Source of the DNA: Victivallales bacterium
GTDB taxonomy: Bacteria > Verrucomicrobiota > Lentisphaeria > Victivallales > JAADHT01
Reading direction: 5' to 3'
Assembly: GCA_016930955.1 (NCBI GenBank)
Contig: JAFGFR010000066.1
Location: 1-6,190 of the forward strand
Length of the DNA: 6,190 nucleotides
Below, one piece after another: positions 5,210 to 6,190 of the stretch; the first letter of the stretch is position 1; each line of letters opens with the position of its first letter. The position numbers and the translations under genes were made by a program. A model generated the notes under the pieces. It saw only the letters and a program-made list of their open reading frames with translations. It was not told the origin of the DNA and searched no databases.

Positions 5210-6190
5210 GTGAGAGTTCTTATGCTGGATCTCGACACTCTGCGTCCGGACCATCTGGGATGCTACGGGTACCGCCGCGACACATCGCCGAACATCGACC
5301 GAGTTGCCGCCGAGGGCGTCAGGTTCGACAACTACTACACCCCCGACGCTCCCTGCCTGCCCGCCCGTGCCGCCCTGGTCTCCGGAATGTTCGGGATCCA
5401 CAACGGAGCCGTCGGACACGGCGGCACATGCGCCGACATGCGACTCGAGGGCATCACCCGCGGATTCCGCACAAGCATGGCGGAGAACTCCCTCTGGAAG
5501 GTCTTCCGAAAGGCCGGGATGTCAACCTGCACAATCTCCCCCTTCGCCGAGAGGCATTCGTCATTCTGGTTCCTGGCCGGATTCAACGAGATGCACAACC
5601 ACGCAGGGAAGGGAGGGATGGAGTCCGCCGAAGAAGTGACCCCCGTGGTCATGAAATGGATCGAGGACAATGCCGACAAGGACAACTGGCTGCTGCATGT
5701 CAACTTCTGGGACCCGCACACCCCATACCGGGCACCTGCGGAATTCGCAAATCCCTTCGCGGATGACCCGCTGCCCGAGTGGCTCACACCCGAAGTGCAC
5801 GCCGCGCACCTCAAGCTCGCCGGACCTCACACCGCACACGACAACAACATGTACAACGGTGATTGCTCACCTCAATTCCCGAGACATCCCGGCGACCTCA
5901 AGGACTCGCGCGAACTTCGCAGATGCATTGACGGATACGACTGCGGAATCCGATACATGGACCAGCATATCGGCCAGATACTCGATTCCCTGGAGAAGAA
6001 AGGCATCCTCAACGACACCGCCGTGGTCATCACATCGGACCACGGTGAGAACTTCGGCGAGCTGGGCATATACTCCGAACACGGCACCGCAGACAACATG
6101 ACTTGCCGTATCCCCATGATCATCAAATGGCCCGGGATGAAAAAGGGACTCGCCGACAAGGGCCTCCACTACAATCTCGACCTCGCCCCG
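5210..6190 (+). CDS. Sulfatase (formylglycine-dependent, alkaline phosphatase superfamily), no signal peptide; 3' end outside window
   Basis: Hydrolyses a sulfate ester; the exact substrate cannot be read from sequence. The 327 codons present are roughly two thirds of a normal 450-500-residue enzyme. The protein opens directly with strand one, RVLMLDLDTLRPDHLGCYGY, which carries metal-binding Asp7/Asp9, leaving no room for an export signal. SPNIDRVAAEGVRF (26-39) leads to CLPAR (49-53), the C-x-P-x-R motif in which Cys49 is converted to formylglycine. WDPHTPY supplies His170, TSDHGEN supplies Asp277-His278, and IIKWPG gives Lys306. ERHSSFWF (114-121) occupies the place of the usual K-x-H active-site segment. 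Start is GTG, since no in-frame ATG fits before strand one. It is cotranscribed with the IclR gene (1-bp gap). A cytosolic location suggests action on imported mono- or oligosaccharides. A relative acting on phosphoesters or phosphonates is possible but less likely given the CLPAR motif. Confidence 0.93.
   Translation, partial: MRVLMLDLDTLRPDHLGCYGYRRDTSPNIDRVAAEGVRFDNYYTPDAPCLPARAALVSGMFGIHNGAVGHGGTCADMRLEGITRGFRTSMAENSLWKVFRKAGMSTCTISPFAERHSSFWFLAGFNEMHNHAGKGGMESAEEVTPVVMKWIEDNADKDNWLLHVNFWDPHTPYRAPAEFANPFADDPLPEWLTPEVHAAHLKLAGPHTAHDNNMYNGDCSPQFPRHPGDLKDSRELRRCIDGYDCGIRYMDQHIGQILDSLEKKGILNDTAVVITSDHGENFGELGIYSEHGTADNMTCRIPMIIKWPGMKKGLADKGLHYNLDLAP

Noticed and set aside
5205..5213. ATG overlapping the iclR stop as the sulfatase start
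   Set aside because: It is out of frame with the sulfatase and meets a stop after two codons; GTG 5210 gives the correct frame and a good ribosome-site spacing.
5260..5766. Plus-strand Arg/Pro-rich open frame within the sulfatase
   Set aside because: It is an out-of-frame shadow with low-complexity composition, while the GTG-started frame has all the sulfatase motifs.

Overview
The window holds six protein genes in three transcription blocks: a small two-gene membrane module on the minus strand, a housekeeping purine gene followed by a transcription activator on the plus strand, and an IclR regulator with a sulfatase on the plus strand that runs off the right edge. The sequence is clearly bacterial: sigma-54 activator, IclR regulator, purine-rich Shine-Dalgarno sites. 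A cytosolic-type formylglycine sulfatase under an IclR regulator, beside a GAF-type sigma-54 activator, with moderately high GC and heavy AGG/AGA arginine use in some genes, would fit a Planctomycetes-Verrucomicrobia-Lentisphaerae lineage, perhaps Lentisphaerota. That placement is inference only; nothing in the window proves it.

Layout. Positions 1-80 are a dense set of short direct and inverted repeats built on TTCACATAA, ending in a perfect 32-bp palindrome that overlaps the end of the first gene. Positions 66-539 (minus) encode a DUF2752 membrane protein with three cysteines and a CPGCG motif. Upstream in the same direction, 577-897 (minus) encodes a CD225/dispanin (IFITM-like) two-segment membrane protein. 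A hairpin plus T-run that looks like an intrinsic terminator on the minus strand lies inside the first codons of the DUF2752 gene. Positions 898-1203 are a divergent intergenic region with a candidate promoter for each side.

Positions 1204-2703 encode a full-length IMP dehydrogenase (guaB) with tandem CBS domains and all main active-site motifs. After 72 bp, 2776-4317 encode a sigma-54-dependent activator with the order GAF, AAA+, Fis-type helix-turn-helix. Its sensor domain resembles that of NifA, but no nitrogen-fixation gene is in view. The target of this activator is not visible, and I found no -24/-12 promoter in the intergenic gaps.

Positions 4435-5208 encode an IclR-family regulator behind its own AT-rich promoter region. 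Its stop codon is one base from the GTG start of a sulfatase (5210 to the window edge). The sulfatase has the CLPAR formylglycine motif and metal ligands but no signal peptide. The pair is most simply read as a catabolic operon start in which the regulator senses a product of sulfated-glycan breakdown and the sulfatase desulfates imported sugars in the cytoplasm.
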